A stretch of DNA of 6,333 nt, taken from Thiomonas sp. Lineage in GTDB: Bacteria; Pseudomonadota; Gammaproteobacteria; Burkholderiales; Burkholderiaceae_C. The position numbers and the translations under genes were made by a program. Of this stretch, positions 5,957-6,333 are shown one piece after another; position 1 is the first letter of the stretch, and each line of letters starts with the position of its first letter. The stretch is from positions 1 through 6,333 of the forward strand of contig DAIDHU010000518.1 in NCBI GenBank assembly GCA_027451915.1, written 5' to 3'. A model generated the notes under the pieces. The model was given only the letters and a program-made list of their open reading frames with translations. It was not told where the DNA came from and made no database searches.

Positions 5957-6246
5957 CCCAGTTCCTTCACCATTCGCAGAGCGGTTCGGATGTCCTCTTG
6001 TTGCGAAGACTTGTCCCCGCCGATCAGAAGCAGAATCAGCTCCGAGCCTCGTGACGTGTAATAGACGCGATACCCGGGGCCATAGTCAATCTTCATTTCC
6101 ACAACACCACCGGGCAACACACGGTGTTGACCAGGGTTGCCCATTCCCAAGCGCCGCACTCGCACGTCGATGCGGGCGCGCGCCTGTCGATCTCGCACGC
6201 GGTCGAACCATTGCGCATACTCGATCGTCTGGCGGATCAATCGCAT
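5953..6246 (-). CDS. Type II toxin, RelE/ParE superfamily (HI1419/HigB-like)
   Basis: A 97-residue basic protein of the addiction-module killer family COG3657/TIGR02683, in the RelE/ParE/HigB superfamily. Characterised superfamily members are ribosome-dependent mRNA nucleases or gyrase poisons, and which applies here cannot be told. Visible family marks are IRQTIEYAQWFDRVRDRQARARI (residues 4-26), RRLGMGNPG (31-39), EMKIDYGPGYRVYY (50-63) and the core strand LLLIGGDKSSQQEDI (72-86). No truncation or frameshift is seen, so it is probably functional. It is the first gene of a two-gene operon, with its TGA overlapping the antitoxin ATG by four bases (5953-5956), the usual toxin-first order of this family. 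ATG 6246-6244 fits the family start. It lies only six bases after the predicted -10 box and no Shine-Dalgarno is seen, so a leaderless message is possible. Confidence 0.93.
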   Translation of the reverse strand: MRLIRQTIEYAQWFDRVRDRQARARIDVRVRRLGMGNPGQHRVLPGGVVEMKIDYGPGYRVYYTSRGSELILLLIGGDKSSQQEDIRTALRMVKELG

Positions 6247-6248
6247 GC

Positions 6249-6292
6249 GTCAACGATAGTTGACAAGCCTGGTGCTGTCAACCATAGTTGTC
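6249..6292 (-). promoter_or_regulatory. Promoter with twin palindromic operators for the toxin–antitoxin operon
   Basis: On the - strand, TTGACA (6281-6276), a 17-base spacer and TATCGT (6258-6253) form a strong sigma-70 promoter: perfect -35, four of six matches at -10. Two related palindromes overlie it. GTCAACGATAGTTGAC (6249-6264) is perfect and covers the -10. GTCAACCATAGTTGTC (6277-6292) has one arm mismatch and covers the -35. They share the form GTCAACnATAGTTGwC and are 28 bp apart, start to start. This fits autorepression by the helix-turn-helix antitoxin, alone or with toxin. The repeats and promoter match are seen directly; the identity of the binding protein is inferred. Confidence 0.75.
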
Positions 6293-6333
6293 ATCACGGC
6301 GTGGCCTCTCCTGAACGCCGGCCTCGCTGTGAC

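Noticed and set aside
4846..6333. A duplicated tRNA-Pro 3' end marking an att site
   Set aside because: I looked for the T-arm and acceptor end (GTTCGAATC, CGCCCCGACCA) downstream and found no second copy within the window.

Overview
The window is a GC-rich bacterial chromosome segment. It most resembles a betaproteobacterium of the Burkholderiales type. The basis is the gene order rplT–pheS–pheT–ihfA–merR-like–tRNA-Pro, the extended N-terminus of IHF-alpha and the sequence style of the proteins. The genus cannot be fixed from this sequence alone.

Bases 1–4874 are a conserved housekeeping block, all on the + strand. It holds the 3' end of rplT (ribosomal protein L20), a strong hairpin plus T-run, pheS and pheT (both subunits of phenylalanyl-tRNA synthetase), ihfA (alpha subunit of integration host factor), a small MerR-type regulator, and tRNA-Pro(GGG) with an encoded CCA. 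Short gaps (44–58 bases) with no terminator between pheS, pheT, ihfA and the merR-like gene suggest one transcript. The tRNA has its own likely extended -10 promoter, overlapping the end of the merR-like gene. An intrinsic terminator follows the tRNA.

Bases 4951–6333 look different. Genes lie on the - strand and GC is lower: one hand-counted 60-base line in the toxin gene is 57% GC, against 73% for one line in pheT. Coding density is also poor. This stretch holds an 11-bp tandem duplication and stem-loops, and a 69-codon C4 zinc-finger fragment that looks like the tail of a decayed Mrr-type or topoisomerase-type protein. About 370 bases with no convincing gene follow. Last comes a complete two-gene type II toxin–antitoxin module of the HI1419/HI1420 (HigB/HigA-like) kind, toxin first, with a 4-base ATGA overlap. 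It reads as a small accessory patch beside a tRNA gene, a common insertion site, although no duplicated tRNA 3' end (att site) is visible in the window.

I found no clearly new multi-gene system. The most informative non-coding signal is the control region of the toxin–antitoxin operon. Two copies of a 16-bp palindrome, 28 bp apart, overlap the -35 and -10 boxes, and the promoter is so close to the toxin start codon that the mRNA may be leaderless. The hairpin and T-run only 42 bases before pheS is the second point worth testing, as a possible attenuator.
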